Assembly (NCBI GenBank): GCA_021234535.1
Contig: CM037843.1
Coordinates: forward strand, 16,709,911 to 16,773,910
Direction: 5' to 3'
Length of the DNA: 64,000 nucleotides
Source of the DNA: Stichopus chloronotus
Lineage: Eukaryota > Echinodermata > Holothuroidea > Aspidochirotida > Stichopodidae
Every line of letters begins with the position of its first letter. Positions within the stretch are counted from its first letter, which is position 1. The position numbers and the translations under genes are program-made. The notes under the pieces are model-generated. The model was not told where the DNA came from and made no database searches. It was given only the letters and a program-made list of their open reading frames with translations. Of the stretch, positions 34,501-48,465 are shown in pieces.

Positions 34501-37500
34501 CCCAGTGGGTAATTCCATCCCATGTCACGACTTGAATGACCTATTATAAGGAATCCCTTCTAACAGGAGGGATCAAGGATATTTTTGGGGGTGCCCCATA
34601 GGTTCACATGTAATGTGAGAGTGTCCGCTATCTGAAGGATTTACACAAAAAATAAATAGTGCTCTAAATGTCGTGTACGAGTTTCTATACTAAAACATGA
34701 CGCATCGAGCAACAGTGAGATGTCTGATTGATTTTGGAAACTTTTGGGGTGCACCAACACCCACGGCACCCCCCCCCCCCCCCTCCATGAATCACGCCAC
34801 TGTGCATGCTAAGCCCCATTGACCAATATTCAGTTTAATGCTTTGCTAGGGGGTCAGACGGACTGCACGGTCATTTTCTGGAGACAGACTCAGTACAATC
34901 CCTCCTGCCTCTGTTTACGGCCTACATGCATTGGGCGTGATCGGAAATTTGCCCGGGATCATCCGCCCCACTCCTCACAGCAAAATTCCCCTTGACACAC
35001 CTCCAGGAGCCAATTCACACCCGAACACTTCTCAACGTGGAGAATCCCACCTAGGACAACTCCTCCCTGGGGCAATTCCTTAGGGAAAAAGGGTTAGGGT
35101 TGGAGAAAGATTTCAAAACTGATCGAAAAACGAAACAAAACGAAAGCAAAACGAAGTCAAAACTGATAGGCTGTATCTACTAAGAAAAGTCTTCTATGTT
35201 CCTTTCAAGATTTCTAGTTTTCTTTGAAATGAAAACGACCGCGATGTAAGTTTGTGAGGATATACATTAAGATACCTTTCAAGTGAAAATGAAAGCTGTT
35301 CTTTTATGTATTTGCCATATTTCAATTTGAAATTTTTGAGAAGGTACTGCCAGAACAATGAAGGTTTGAATATGTATACCTGTGTATACTTATGTCATCA
35401 TAGAACCAGGAAGTAAGCCTCAACTAAATGCAACCGCTTAATTTCCTGAGATACCCTGATTATTTTCCAGGGAAAACTGTGTTCCAACTTTTAGCTATTT
35501 GAGAATTATATTATCCTATTTTTTTCTTCTTGGGGGATTTGTGTTACGCGGTTTCAAGGCTTGAGAACACGCCTTTTGCCTAACAGAGTTTGTACTTCAC
35601 CTATTGTCCCAAAACGTCATTGCAGTATATCTGTTACTATGTTTGAACATAGCGTACAAATCAACCTGGATTGTTTTGTACACTTTAAAAAGGGTTTTGC
35701 GGCTTTCCTTTTGGCTATATTGTGACTTATCATAATAGAAGGAATCTAAATCTTTAACACCTCTACTTACTTTTTAAATCGTTGTCGTGTTCAAGTTTAT
35801 GGCTACGTTATAGATAGGCTAATTCGTGTCAGCGTTTGGAACTTCGATGTAAAAGAATTAACCGAGTATGATTGATTGTCAAATGTGGAGAATATACTTT
35901 CTCTCCCAGTACGTGTCAGTTATAAATATAGTGTTAGCTGTCGATATCCTGAAAAGAAACAGAGACACACACTGATTATGGCCATCGTAGTCAGCACAAT
36001 ACCATTAATCCCTTCCAAAGCAAAGACTTATAACTTCGACAGCAACAGAACGGCTGCAAAATTGTTGCAACAACAGTTGCTAAAACTATACTCTGTTTGT
36101 CTAAAATTACAAAAAAGAAGAAGAAATATTGCATGAAAACATACAGTCACTGGCTTTGTGTCTGTCTCTGTCTCTGCCTGGAGGCTCATGTGCCCCCCCC
36201 CCCCCCCCATCATCATCACCTACGAGTTGGTTAGACTTGGGTTTAAACACTCTAAGCAGAGTGTCACCATCAGTTGGTGTAAAGTGTACTAGAAATTTGG
36301 ATGGAAGCACCACTTCCACCGCTGAATATCGCCTTCCCAGTCTTCACTCTTGCGGCCCTCCACAAAAGTTCTCTTTAGGGGCGCCCAACACCAAAGTCAC
36401 GCCACCACTAAAAATACAGGTTGGATAAGCTCTGTGGTTTAAAGTATGATAACACGTATCATGCTAGATGAGTGATTTGGTATCACATCGGCGTCGACTT
36501 CAGTGGACAGTTATGTAAATCTCCATATGTTGTCGTAGTTCGATTAAAATAAACTGCCCCCTTTTTAAATTAAAAAGGAGGAGGGTGGGTTACGGAAAAG
36601 ACGACGAAATTACAAATCTGACGTTTTCAAATTTTGAAATCGACCGTATACCGACCTACATCTCTGAACATTGGAATGAAAACCACAATTTGGTGAACAG
36701 GCACTTGAATTGTGTCTTGCACCAACCTACTTTCAAGGAATCTTTGTACTCCTATTAACTTTTGACCTAAAAGGATCATGGCCTCATGGTTTCGTGGATC
36801 ATGGTTTCGTGACTATACTTTTGTGACAATAATGTAAATCCTTCAGCTAAAGTGGGATTTGACATGCACCTATTGGCGTTCGATAAGTTAAGTTTGGTCC
36901 TTCGTTCTCGACTAAATAAATGTTGATTCATAAAAATAGTTACACTAGAATGACGTCACAGTAACTACTCCCACACTGAACAAATGAAGCCCAACAATAA
37001 TAGAGGGCGCCTAACTCGGTAAGACAAAATAGCTCTGCCTTAAGAACTTTGCCGTAGATAATGCATGTGAGACACGAGAATTTGTTCGTTCGATATCTAA
37101 CTACATCTTAGGGAAAAAAACAGAGGTAAATTTAACAGTTTGATTTTTTAAACAACTCAATAATATTCCGGGAAAACTACGTCTTAACTGTTAGTTCTTT
37201 GTGAGTTATAGTATCCTAAAATTTCCATTGGATTTATTTTATGGGGCTTCATGAGAACACCTTTGCCATTCAGAATTTGGGCTTATTGTTCCATGACGTC
37301 ATTCTAGTTTATTTTTTCTGCGTTGATTACATAGACGAGTAACGTAAATGTCAATACAGATTGAAGTGTTTAAACATCCTCATCCAATGGTATTTGCATC
37401 AAATAATGTCTGTTGATTTAGTCAGAGTCAAAGAGATAACACCCAAGCAGAGTCCGTGGCAATATTAAGTACGCTTTAAGACCAACCTTGGCAAAAACTA

Positions 37501-39210
37501 CGATTGGCTAAACATACGATGGTTTAGTGTGACTCTGTTATGAGGCGTAGTGTGTGATCGTACCATACCGTATACTGTGAACTGTATGGTCTTAAATGAC
37601 ACGTCTTCTCGAAGTTTCAGCTTGTGCATTCCATGAAGTTATGACTTTAACAAATGCTAAACCTGGTTGAAGACATCTTTTTGTGTCGCTTTGACTTAAA
37701 GAAACTTTTAAAGTAATTGACGACTCGTTCCAAATTCGAATGACGTTGCCCTCTTATGAAGAACAGGTTATTCAGTGTAACTTGAAGCGCCGCAGAACAC
37801 AGTCTCTCAACCTGGGAGTTCTGTGTGAGAAATATCCATCACAGCATCAACAGGACACCTCCCAAGCGTGCCTTTGTGATATGACTTTAAGAAGGCGGCA
37901 TTCGACAACATGACTCGATGCACTATGGCAACTTCAAGGGAGTGCAACAGTAGCCCTACACCAAATCCTTTAGGACGGTCACCTATGCAAGGCTCCCAAC
38001 GAGAGGAAGGGGGGGGGGGGTAGGGCAGTGGTTTCACACTTACATGGGTGGGCTCCTAATGCTGCCATCTGCCGCCCACACCAGTCAATGAAGAAGGGCT
38101 CAACACCCTCAGACAGGTAAGACACCCGATGAACATCACCTCTTAGTAATCAAGAACTAAGAAGAGACGATGAGGTCGCCCCATGGCACCGACATCATCA
38201 TGCAATTCACAGTCGGGGAGGGCGGGGGGTTCGCTGGGAATGAGAGAAGAGGCAGACAAAGGAAGACATGCACTGATAACATCGGTGTGTGCATCCACTG
38301 ATCCACTCACTCGCGATTACTACACCCAGAGCAGAAGAAATGATGTTTACATCATTGCAGCAGTATTACAGTCTACATCCACCCTCGGTAAAAGTGATCA
38401 GTGGAGGTGATGTCGTGTGCTTTAATTAGTTTTCAGATTTTAATTTGTTCTCACAATCTGACAATTGTCAAGTTACCTTAAATTTGGATCTAAGTGGATC
38501 TAAAGCCGGATAAAGATATTTGATCTGATCGACATTCAGGGAGACTGATCAGTTAGTGAAATAGGCCTATCATTCGACATCAGGTCATGTTGCTTGGTTG
38601 AACACGTTTACGTTGGTGTGTGAACCTGAAAATACGCGTGACATGTTGGTAAAGAAATCAAAGCATATTTTGAACCGTTTCCTACGATATTCCTTGACCG
38701 CTGCTCTTTGTTAGCTAAGTTAAACGCGTCTCCACATAAATCGTGTGAGATTCATCGACAGGATTCTCCATCAATTCTGTGTAGTGAATGAATAAGTGAA
38801 CCTCAGTTCAACTAAATCACACAAATGTTAGAGAGAAAGTATGAAGGTGATAAGTTGACACAGAATTTTTAAACATTCTTAACACACCGATACAAAGAAG
38901 TAGATTTGGCACTACATTCTGTAGCCTATAGAACAGTTTTCAACATGATTTCAATTGGCTTTCAACGAAAACACCTTCTCGGCTAAATCTATTTTCTTCT
39001 TTTGTACAATGAATAAAAGATAAAATCCGAGCTTAACTTATAACAAAGGAATCGGCTTATAAGAGGAAAAAAGGAGATTCTAGCTCAGCTCCAGAGAATT
39101 TCTTTTTAAAAATGGTTGTTAACGTGACGTCGAATGAGACAAGAATGTTTGGGCACATGTTTGGGAAGGACTAAGTCGATATATCCAAACTGAAGAGAAA
39201 TTTACTCAAC

Positions 39211-39285
39211 GAGTGGAATGGTTCAGTGGTGTAAGTCGCCGTTTCATGTGGAACCGATCAGAAGTTCGGTCCCAACTCCGAGAAG
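39211..39285 (+). mobile_element. Possible tRNA-derived SINE head
   Basis: TGGTTCAGTGG at 39219-39229 resembles an RNA polymerase III A box, and GTTCGGTCCC at 39264-39273 resembles a B box. The spacing is about 35 nt, as in tRNA genes. The stems expected of a functional tRNA do not pair well, and there is no clear anticodon arm, so a SINE or tRNA pseudogene is likelier than a working tRNA. Confidence 0.4.
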
Positions 39286-40641
39286 GAGAGATCGTGAAGT
39301 CTTTTACATTTAGTAAATGTCGTCTGTCATTTAGATTATATGTTATTTCTAGTCACTGATATATCAGCAGACGTGGTGGCCATGCATCATAAGGGGCGGA
39401 CGAAAGACTCCTGCTCTGCTGGCTGTGTAAATTTTCGTGCTAGGGTTCAAGGCACGTCGGGTCACAATAGCCCGGCGGTGGTATGGTACTTTTTGTGGCC
39501 TAGGATCCCGTGCCATGTCTCCCTTGATGTCGTACACTGAACCCGGAAGGATACGAGGAGGGTCGGTCAAAGGTCGACCAGAAGCGTACTAGGTGGCGTG
39601 AGGTGAATCCATGCACCTCGGCCAGAGGGTTGAAAGGTCCTTTGCGTCCGGCATGTGTGCAGCCCATGGTCCACTGAACACGTGGCCCGATGAGGAGTGT
39701 TCTTCTAAAGACGCACCTACGGAAGCTTATAAAGGTCATTACACAATTTAGAAGCTCACCTACTTATTTCAAATTCGACAACCGCCATCCATTTCGCATT
39801 AGCTGTATTAATACTGCCGTATCTGATGTATATGGGAATCGTTCGTACTTGCAAAGTCGAGGCCAAACTTAACAAACGTAATTGTGTGATCTTGCCACCG
39901 ATAGTCTTCCCTTTGTGTTATAAATGTCACTGACGTCATTAAGTTGCGTTCAATTCATATAAGACTTCCCAGAAGGCGTTTGAAGTAAAAAGTCTCTACT
40001 GTAACTCTTCTGTCAGATTTGAAGTAGGTAAATAAAATTGTTTGAAATCGAAATTCTCATAACCCATATTTTTAACCATTGAGTGAACAAATTTAATTCA
40101 TTTTGTCAAGTTAGGTGAGGTGAGGCAAGGAGGGGCAATCGGGATAAGGGGCGGTCGTACGGCCAGTTCACTTTGGACTTACATGTGAAGAACTTTCCAT
40201 ATATGTGATTTATGTTGATAATGCTTGATGCTTTATTGAAAACAAATTTTTCAGCGATCATTCCGGAACACTGAAACTGAATAACAATTATGTGTTATGA
40301 AAGTGATAATGCGAAAATTTTGCACACCTTGAGCATTGTAACATTCTACTCTTTGAATCACCCAGTGATTAAAAAGTCACCACCCCTCCATCCCGATGTT
40401 AGTACAATGCAAGAGTGAAGAGACAAAACAGTAATCACATCATCAGTCTCCCCTCCGAGACGGCGCCAAAATACGAACATGTACACAAAATGAAACAAAA
40501 CCATGTGTCAATCTATAAAACTTTGACGATAGTAAGTAACTCACTTCTGCAGAACAAGCTGTGGTCGGCTAAGATTACGTAACCATGGTTATAATGAATA
40601 CCATCATTAATCCAAGAAAAAAGTGAATAGTTACTCAACCA

Positions 40642-40667
40642 GTTCGCCTTTAACTAAAAAGGCGAAC
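40642..40667. repeat. Perfect 10-bp inverted repeat (hairpin)
   Basis: GTTCGCCTTT and AAAGGCGAAC are separated by six bases. It may be the tip of a fold-back element. No TSD was identified. Confidence 0.7.
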
Positions 40668-43600
40668 ATTTGCCTCTCTTTAGTTCTCTATTTAGAAGGA
40701 GTTAGTTCTTTTGCATTGTTGGAATTATTCGAAAATTCCAGTTGCAAATAGTTTCAGAGAGTATTATGTAATAGCTTATGGACCTAAGAAAATGTCCAGG
40801 AGTGTACGCACATACACGAAACTGCTTTGACATGAGGATGCCATCTGCATTACGTTGAAAATTTGCTGGATTCGTTCATCAAAACACTGAAGAGCAAACG
40901 AGAGACAACGGAGAGAACAAGAAAGGTTTGTTTTTATTTCAAAACCCTTCCACGGCTGTACTTGAGCTGTTTATACTCAGCCTTGAAATATGGATATGAT
41001 ACCTGCAATTTCTCAACTTGGGGTTAGATCCCCGCCCCCCCCCCCGGGTCGCGACGACCCTGATTTAGGGATTGCGTAACATCTTACCTGTCCCTCCCCC
41101 TCACACATGGAGTTTACAAGACTGTCACTATAACTGTGATGATTCATATAGGCCGGTAAGTGAAAAATATCTAATTTGATATTAAAGATGGTATACACGA
41201 AGGTTTCGACGTTCTGCTTCGTAGTTACAAGACTTAACTTCGCTATCTCGTAAGTTTTGAATGGGTTAAAAAAGATTTTGTAACTGTTCTGTTCAATGTT
41301 GGTGGTATAAGTGGGTTTGTATAAGCAGTTGTGCAAGAGGGTTATATTGTTAAAGCTATGGAATGTATATATTGAAGTCTATTTTTTTTCGCTGACATAT
41401 ATAGGTGATGTGGGAATTTCATGTAAGAACCCTTTACTTGGTATATCGTCAGCACGATGTGTAATGAAGTCGGAACCCCAAAATTGGAAATACTCACATT
41501 TTGAATATTTTCTGAAATTTCATGTCGGATGTATACTTCTGCAGGGAAACATGTATGCCTTTGACCAAATAACACTCTACGTGTCGCATGCAAAGCTAGA
41601 GAGTAGCTTAAAACACACACCGTAATAAATGTTACATATAAAAGCCGTAAACATAAGAAATGTTAACGGTTTTTTCTGTCTTTGAATGTTTTTGTTTTTA
41701 CTGAAGTGGTCATGGGCAGATGATTTTTTTTTGCCACAAATATGTTAAGGAGATATGCTTACACCCGCCTTTGAAAAGAAAGTGCAAAAGTCATGTGAGA
41801 TACATGCCACAACTACCTAAAGGCCTATCCTCCTTTTGAAATGGCAACAATTTTATCGTATAAACCTTCCAAACAAAATACTAACTGTGGACTTGGCGTT
41901 GATTTAAATACCATCAAAATTTCTCCGTGTTTTATTCTACGGAGCACATCTAAAAATCATCAACAGTTGATCACTGCCTACAGTCCTCTTTATAAAGTAC
42001 CATCAATGAATGGCGGCATACTGACATCAATCACCATAGAAACGGGTGTTTTTCTCTAAGTGGTTGTATAGTAGGGTAGCCCTCCCTAAAATTAAGAATT
42101 GTTTGAATTCATGATTTTAACGAGGCTCACTGAGTTGGTTTAAAAATTTCATGACATTTTTTTTCACACCTGTTGAATATCACCCATAAGTTGATGGTAA
42201 ATGGTCAATCTAATGGATTCTTAAGATCGAATACGTAACCGAAGCAACAGCCATAGGGTATTTAATAATCAAAATCACTTCTTGCAAATCTGTGACCAGA
42301 CACTTTCTACTATAACGTGTTAGCCATAGGCAAGTTTCGTTCATCGAAATACTATTTCTCACATTTTCAGTAACTGTAGGAATAGATGCATGAATAATGA
42401 GGCTAACCTGGAAGTATTGGCATGTAACAATTCCTTTTAAACTCGCCTCCGAAAATAAACTATATCAACCCAATGAGCAGCTCTGGAGTGAAACTCTCTA
42501 AAGGCAGAACTTTTCCGAGATTGACGAACAGGCACTTGTCCATCCACAGGCTAGCAAGTTGAGAGTAAGTCTGCTCTGCATGACGAACAACTGGGGCATA
42601 TCCTGACTAGTTCTTTGTGCCAAAGTTGTGTGCCAGTGGCAACGTATTCAATTGTGCCAAGTTGTGTGGGATGTAGGACAGATACGATGTCTTGGCAATG
42701 GTCTACGTATACTGCACTTTTTGGTACTTTCATTTGGACAGGTCCAATAGTTTTCCCCCGGGGGTCTGGGTGGGGTAAAATCCATTAACGTGACAAGAAG
42801 AAACCCCTGGATGCCCTGAGGTATTTGCAGAATTGTGAGCTTTAGAATGGAGGATTTCTGTATCTTCGAGTGGTATTGAAAGGGAGAAACTGGTCAGACA
42901 TTGCATATTTTTTAACAAACGATAATTTTGATGATTGACAGGTGGGGGCCTCCATGGTCTAGGGATTGAAGACACGGATTGTCGAAAGTCTCTGAAAGGA
43001 CAATTGGTGACGGAGGGGCGCATGTCATGGGGTTTTAACTGGGGACGGAGGCTGACCTGAGGGCATGTGAGGAAGGATTATCCCAATCATAGGTTTGCGC
43101 GGAGCCTGCAAGAAAATTTTGGGCTTTTAAAACCTCCCAGATGACCTGAAATGGCATTTCCCGGCCGTCATATGCTGCATAAACCTAGCCTTAATTGAAA
43201 TTGGGATATCATGTCTACAATATCTCAATTCATGTAAAAAGAAAAAAGGTAATACATATCAGATGGGGGTTGAGGTGATACAAGAATGAATTTTTCTTTG
43301 AGTACGTTGCAAATACGGACTCTTGGAATTTTTTGGGGGGGGGGGGCTGGAGAAATTTTTGCCCTACTTTGTTACTTATTACTGAGCGGGATTAATCTAT
43401 AAGCGGAGGGCGGCAATGACTTAGCGCATGTAAGAAAAATGGTAATACATACATATACATTTAGATGCAATCAAGTGCAATGTGTTGCATCTCTTTACGC
43501 CATAAAATGTGCTAGACTGAGATTGGAAGAATTTTAACTGGTGTTTCAGATTTTCCGCCCATCGCGGATCTGAATTTGTTTTTTATGGAGGAGGGGGGGG

Positions 43601-45954
43601 GGGGGCGGGGGGCTCCCATGGTAACGACGGTCATGAGGTTACATCGACAATGATTCATTCGAATACACGATCACCAACAGAATTTTGACCTCAGTTCTCT
43701 TCTTTTTTTTCTGGTACTTTGAAATTTTGTTTGTGTAAATGATGCAGCGGGAACGTGCCACAGTCCTTTTGTTCACGAGAAGCATGCGAAGGACGTTCCC
43801 CATTTTTTTTTTTTTTTTACCGAATTTCGTCTTGGCTGGAAATTCTTTACTCCGAAATGTATTGTTTCATAAGAATTAACTTTTGTGGAAAAGTTAACTT
43901 AGAAGAAAGCAATTATAAAATCAGTCACGTTTAATAAGACTACTATACAAACTTAAAATTGGTTAAAATAGTAATTGCCATTTGGAAAGTTACTGTTACT
44001 GGATACAAAATACGGGGGGGGGGGGTGGGGGTGGTTACTAGGGTAACGTTCTTCATTCATTTCGCGCTGCCACGAAAGAAACAACAAGTAAACAATCAAC
44101 GGATGTGTCCTTCGTAATTTAATCTTGACTTGCGAGGTAAGAAGGTCGATTTATTACCCTCTTTGTCCAGTAACGCAACACCGCATTCAAGACACTGCGC
44201 GCGAAGCGCGGGGGGGAAAATTACTGTTTTGGTATACGAACACCTAAATTCCTCACACAGAGTTCCCATATGAGCATTTAACAGCCTAGCGATTACATCA
44301 GGCACTCAACCAAAAGTGTGGCAGATATTTGTCACAATGCCCCCCCCCCCCCGCTTCCATTCAAAAAGGGAGCCAAAACATTTCTCTTTTACGAAATGTG
44401 GAGCGTCATTTGATATTATGTCCCCACCTATGGAAATGTGGGTAGACGTGTCCCCTCGCCCCCCCCCCCCCCGTGGACGCCTATGTATATGTATATATAT
44501 ATATATGTATATCGGAGTAATAACGGGTTGAAAGGACAATAGAACAAATGTATGCCACGATAATAGATTGCTTGCATGTATCACGCATGCACCAGATGTG
44601 CTCAGAAGATACCACTATACCACCACATAGTGATTATGAATTACCTGTAGCCACAGACGACTAACAAATCGAATTTAAGTTCGTTTAGTTCAATGTCATC
44701 GCATGTGTGTGTGTAATACTGTCACGTACTGGGTGCCAGGAAATGCTGATAAAAGGGCCTTGCTAAAGAAGGATTCAAATCCGATTATATCAATTGTGTA
44801 GTCCCTTTTCCAACAGTAAATATTAATACTGACATTTAGAGTCGAGACAGCACTGTCTATGCCTGCAGTGAGCTATATAGTGCTGCTGACGTTCTGCCTA
44901 TTGCAGTCTAGAATCTTTTCCACGAAAAAAAAAAATAAAAATCCAGCAAAACCACTGACGATCATTTCAGTATAGTTGTTTACACGGGGTACAAAAATAT
45001 GGAAACGTATTCCGGAGTTTCTCAGGCAAAGATTCTTATCGGAGTTACGTGACAGGTTAAAGTAGAACCTCAGGAATGATGACTAAAATCATCAAGGGAG
45101 ACGGTCCCACGTGTCTGTAAGATCTTGGATGAACGACAAGTTCCGTCTGTTTTCCAACTTTCTCGAATTTATTAATCTTTTGTTAATTCTTTTTAAGGGG
45201 TATTCAGTTACATAAATGTTGACCCTTAAGGCTAAAGGGTCCTCGTGATGAATCAAAAGAAGAATCAAAATCTGTAAATTGCGGTTCGTGACTTCCATTC
45301 AAGTTGTGACAATCATTGTTGCATATATGCTGTACACGCTCACAAGTTCTGGCAGACGATCATGCATCTTTCTTGCGGCATATCGTAAAAGTATGTGGGG
45401 AAGAGAAAATGTGTAACATCGACGGTCAATCCGTTGTGTAATACACGAATCTCCCGATGTAAGGCATCATTTTGATGGGATGGATGTAGTCTTGGTCAAG
45501 ACTCAGTGAATATTTCCCCTTCCTGCCCACATTCCTACAACCCCCTGTTGTTACCGCTACTCCGGCGTTCTACGGCCCCTTATGTGTACTGCTTTGAACT
45601 GTTATTATCCTCGAGTTGCTTTGGTGATGGTTGAACAGTGATCGTCGTAGTAAGCGTGTCCTGTATGAATGAGTTGGCTAGAACTGTGTAGGATGTATAA
45701 CTTTGGAAGAAGAAAGTGACTACCATCGTCTTAACACAAGACTAGATTAGAGCCTAGATTAGTCATTTACCTTTTCAGTCTTCTACGAAAACAAGCAAAT
45801 TCTCAACATATTTTATTACAGAGTAATCTTTTGTCTTTCTTACCTTTCCTTAGAATGCAAGAAAACATACCACACGAAAACACTTTTTTTTTTACAGACA
45901 GACTCTTGAAAACGATAAAATACTGCACCGATCGAACATGTATAGCCCATACAA

Positions 45955-46115
45955 TCCACATTGCTCCGACTGGGACCCAGATGGAGCCCAGTCTGAGGGT
46001 GCAAACGACTGACAAATGCATGGGTCTCATATGGGACAATCTTGGTTTCAGTGATACCATTGGGTTGCCCATCTGGGTCTCATACATCAGCCCGGTTATA
46101 CCCATCTGACGGTGT
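45955..46115 (+). repeat. Repeats built on TGGGACCCAGATGG-like words
   Basis: Imperfect direct and inverted repeats of CTGGGACCCAGATGG, GGGTCTCATATGGGAC and CCCATCTGGGTCTCATA. They make long overlapping ORFs on both strands. I interpret this as a low-complexity dispersed repeat and not a gene. Confidence 0.55.
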
Positions 46116-46324
46116 CCCAGATATTTTGGTTGCTGGGTTGATTTTACCGACTGGCGAACATTACTGTTCCCCTCAAAACGTTATTATTCTATCGTCTCTG
46201 TTCTTAAGTTTTCTAATGCCCGTGAAGGATGTGTTTTTCTTTTCTTCTTGTTTTTTTTTTTAATTGTCCAGACCGTACTTGTGCGGCCAGTTCAAATGAT
46301 CCCAGCAACGTTGAATACCGCTCT

Positions 46325-46815
46325 AAGGATTCATCTTCACTCAATACATGCCATATCATGCATTTTGGCATGTCTCAAGACTTGTTTCACCTATAGTAAC
46401 GTTTGCTAATGTCTCTTAAGCTTTCATTTTCACTCAGTCTATAACATGACATTATCATGCATTTTGACATGTCTCAAGATTTGTTTCTCCTATAGTAACC
46501 TTTGCTAATGTCTCTTAAGCTTTCATTTTCACTCAGTCTATAACATGACATATCATGCATTTTGGCATGTCTCAAGACTTGTTTCCCCTACAGTAACCTT
46601 TGCTAATGTCTCTTAATCTTTCATTTTCACTCAGTCTATAACATGACATATCATGCATTTTGGCATGTCTCAAGACTTGTTTCCCCTACAGTAACCTTTG
46701 CTAATGTCTCTTAATCTTTCATTTCACTCAGTCTTTAACATGACATTATCATGCATTTTGGCATGTCTCAAGACTTGTTTCCCCTATAGTAACCTTTGCT
46801 AATGTCTCTTAATCT
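46325..46815 (+). repeat. Five-copy tandem repeat, period about 98 bp
   Basis: The anchor TGTCTCAAGA recurs at 46371, 46470, 46569, 46666 and 46764 (spacings 99, 99, 97 and 98). Each unit holds CATTTTCACTCAGTCTATAA, CATGACATATCATGCATTTT and CCTATAGTAACCTTTGCTAA. The middle copies are nearly identical and the first is diverged. Confidence 0.96.
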
Positions 46816-48465
46816 AATTTACTGATTATGTAGTGTAACTTTAAAATTCGTCATCTTTGTAACTTGATTGTTTCTTTTCTTTCTGTTTGTGTGGGTGTGT
46901 GTGTGTTTGTGTGACTGTGTGTGTGACATGTAGAGGGGGAGGGGTGGTGGTATATGGCACTCCGGCCGGGATGAGGGACTGGCATTCCTTCCGTCATTTC
47001 TGGAATTCCGGGCCACGGCATCGGCATTTTCATGCACCTGTAGTGGTCAGTATTGGTATATGTACGCCTAACTCCCAAAACTAGACTCAGTCAAGTAAGT
47101 TGTACCTACGTGTAGCCTACTATCAAAAGTAAACAGCATGCATGCCCGGGGCATATGCTGGCATTTCCGTAATTGCGTCATACCGATATAGGTCATCGGA
47201 TTGTCCCATTATGTGTCCACATAATCAAAATAGGCCGATCATAGTGAAACAATGACGACAATGAATTTTTAATCTCTTTATTTTAAAGTACTTTCAACTT
47301 TTCCATTATAGAAAATATTTCTTTCAGTTCCTTTTTTTATAACTATTAGTAGTGACCGAATAATCTTTCATTGACCTCAGAAACCGTTCCTCCTTTTTTG
47401 TATCAAATAAAGGGGCTCATTGAGTTGTTCCATACTTTTGTGGGTTCTTAGGGTACAAACCCATGGCAATGCTTACACGGTATGCATAGGCCTAATTAGT
47501 CAAGTAATTCACATCCAAAAGTTCTGAAAAACTGTATTTTTTTTTTAATTTTGACCCTGACTTGTACTGGCTGTGTCCTCATGAAGTGTGCGGTCACGGA
47601 TTTTTTAAAAAACTCGTGACACCAAATTGAATCGTTCCTTTGTATCTGAAGCATGTCCATCCTCTTAGAGTGACCTTTGATAGAAGTATGTGACGGAAAT
47701 AACGAGTTTTACGAAACAAGTCCATGATCCTTTCTTTTTAGCCTACGTTAATTGTTGTCACGGTATTTGTAGCCTACGGTTCTTGAGTCCACCCCAAATC
47801 CCAAAGCTGTTTCTGGTTAACGTTGAGAGCACTCAGAACAGTAATACAACGAGCAACACGTCATCGTACTGAACTAACTGTGTGTTCAAACAGGCCGTTC
47901 ATAAAAAAGGTCAACGTATCACATCACCGTCTAATTGAAAGCAGTTTGGAGAGAGGTGTTCAGTATCGTAAAGCGTGTCTCAGCTGGCTTGGCAGTGTAT
48001 AATTCAGTCATTCGGTTTTGATTCGCCACTTCCACCCTACACTGCACTGATTGAAGCACGGCGTGTCTCCCGTCAAGAGGAACTACAAACCGTGTTACAT
48101 TTACAAGCGCAACGTTGAACTCAGGTATTGGTGAAACCTCCGTTTTTCTCCGTTACACAAAATATCGTCAACTGTCTTGTATCAGATTTTGCTCGCCGAA
48201 GTTTAATTGAATGTTTCTACATTGAGTGCAGTGATTTAAACATGAATCTATTACGTTTTGATGTTGAATGGTGTCCCGCATTCAAGAGATGGTATATTGT
48301 GTTAATGTAGGCTAACAGTTTGGTAATACGAATTTAAAACAAGAACTTCGAGGAAGAGCACCCTAGCGTTGAACGAATGTTCTGAGTGCTTGTAATAGCT
48401 CAATGGAAAGTGAACCATGTCCGCTAAAACATTCAGCAAAGGTGAATGATGTGTATTAAAGGGGA
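46816..48465. other. Intergenic, possible leader region of galectin gene 2
   Basis: A GT-rich microsatellite lies near 46888-46925. The block 47940-48125, ending CAACGTTGAACTCAG|GTATTG, could be an untranslated first exon of galectin gene 2, but nothing beyond the donor-like sequence supports it. Confidence 0.3.

Larger units (their letters stand above)
30641..45950. other. Gene-poor intergenic region, about 15 kb
   Basis: I find no exon chain, domain or RNA gene I can defend here. All ORFs are short (up to 107 codons) and overlap ORFs on the other strand. It contains a 24-bp tandem pair (31542-31588), poly(C)/poly(G) tracts (near 32837, 34772, 36193, 38011, 41035, 43335, 43593, 44012, 44341 and 44460), a tRNA-like SINE head (39211), a perfect hairpin (40642) and a TATA/ATAT run (44483-44514). 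A GC-richer patch at 39360-39740 has no recognisable product. Confidence 0.5.

Noticed and set aside
34560..34800. Possible hAT-type element between CAGGAGGGATCAAGG and CACGCCACTG
   Set aside because: The ends are only weakly similar and the adjacent 8-bp sequences do not match, so no target-site duplication supports it.
35085..35105. GGGTTAGGGTTGG, telomere-like
   Set aside because: Fewer than two and a half repeats, so too short to be an interstitial telomere.
36129..36428. 99-codon Ser/Pro-rich ORF
   Set aside because: Pro run derives from a poly(C) tract, with no splice context or domain.
45803..46109. Overlapping ORFs of about 100 codons on both strands
   Set aside because: They are produced by inverted TGGGACCCAGATGG-type repeats, with no family resemblance.
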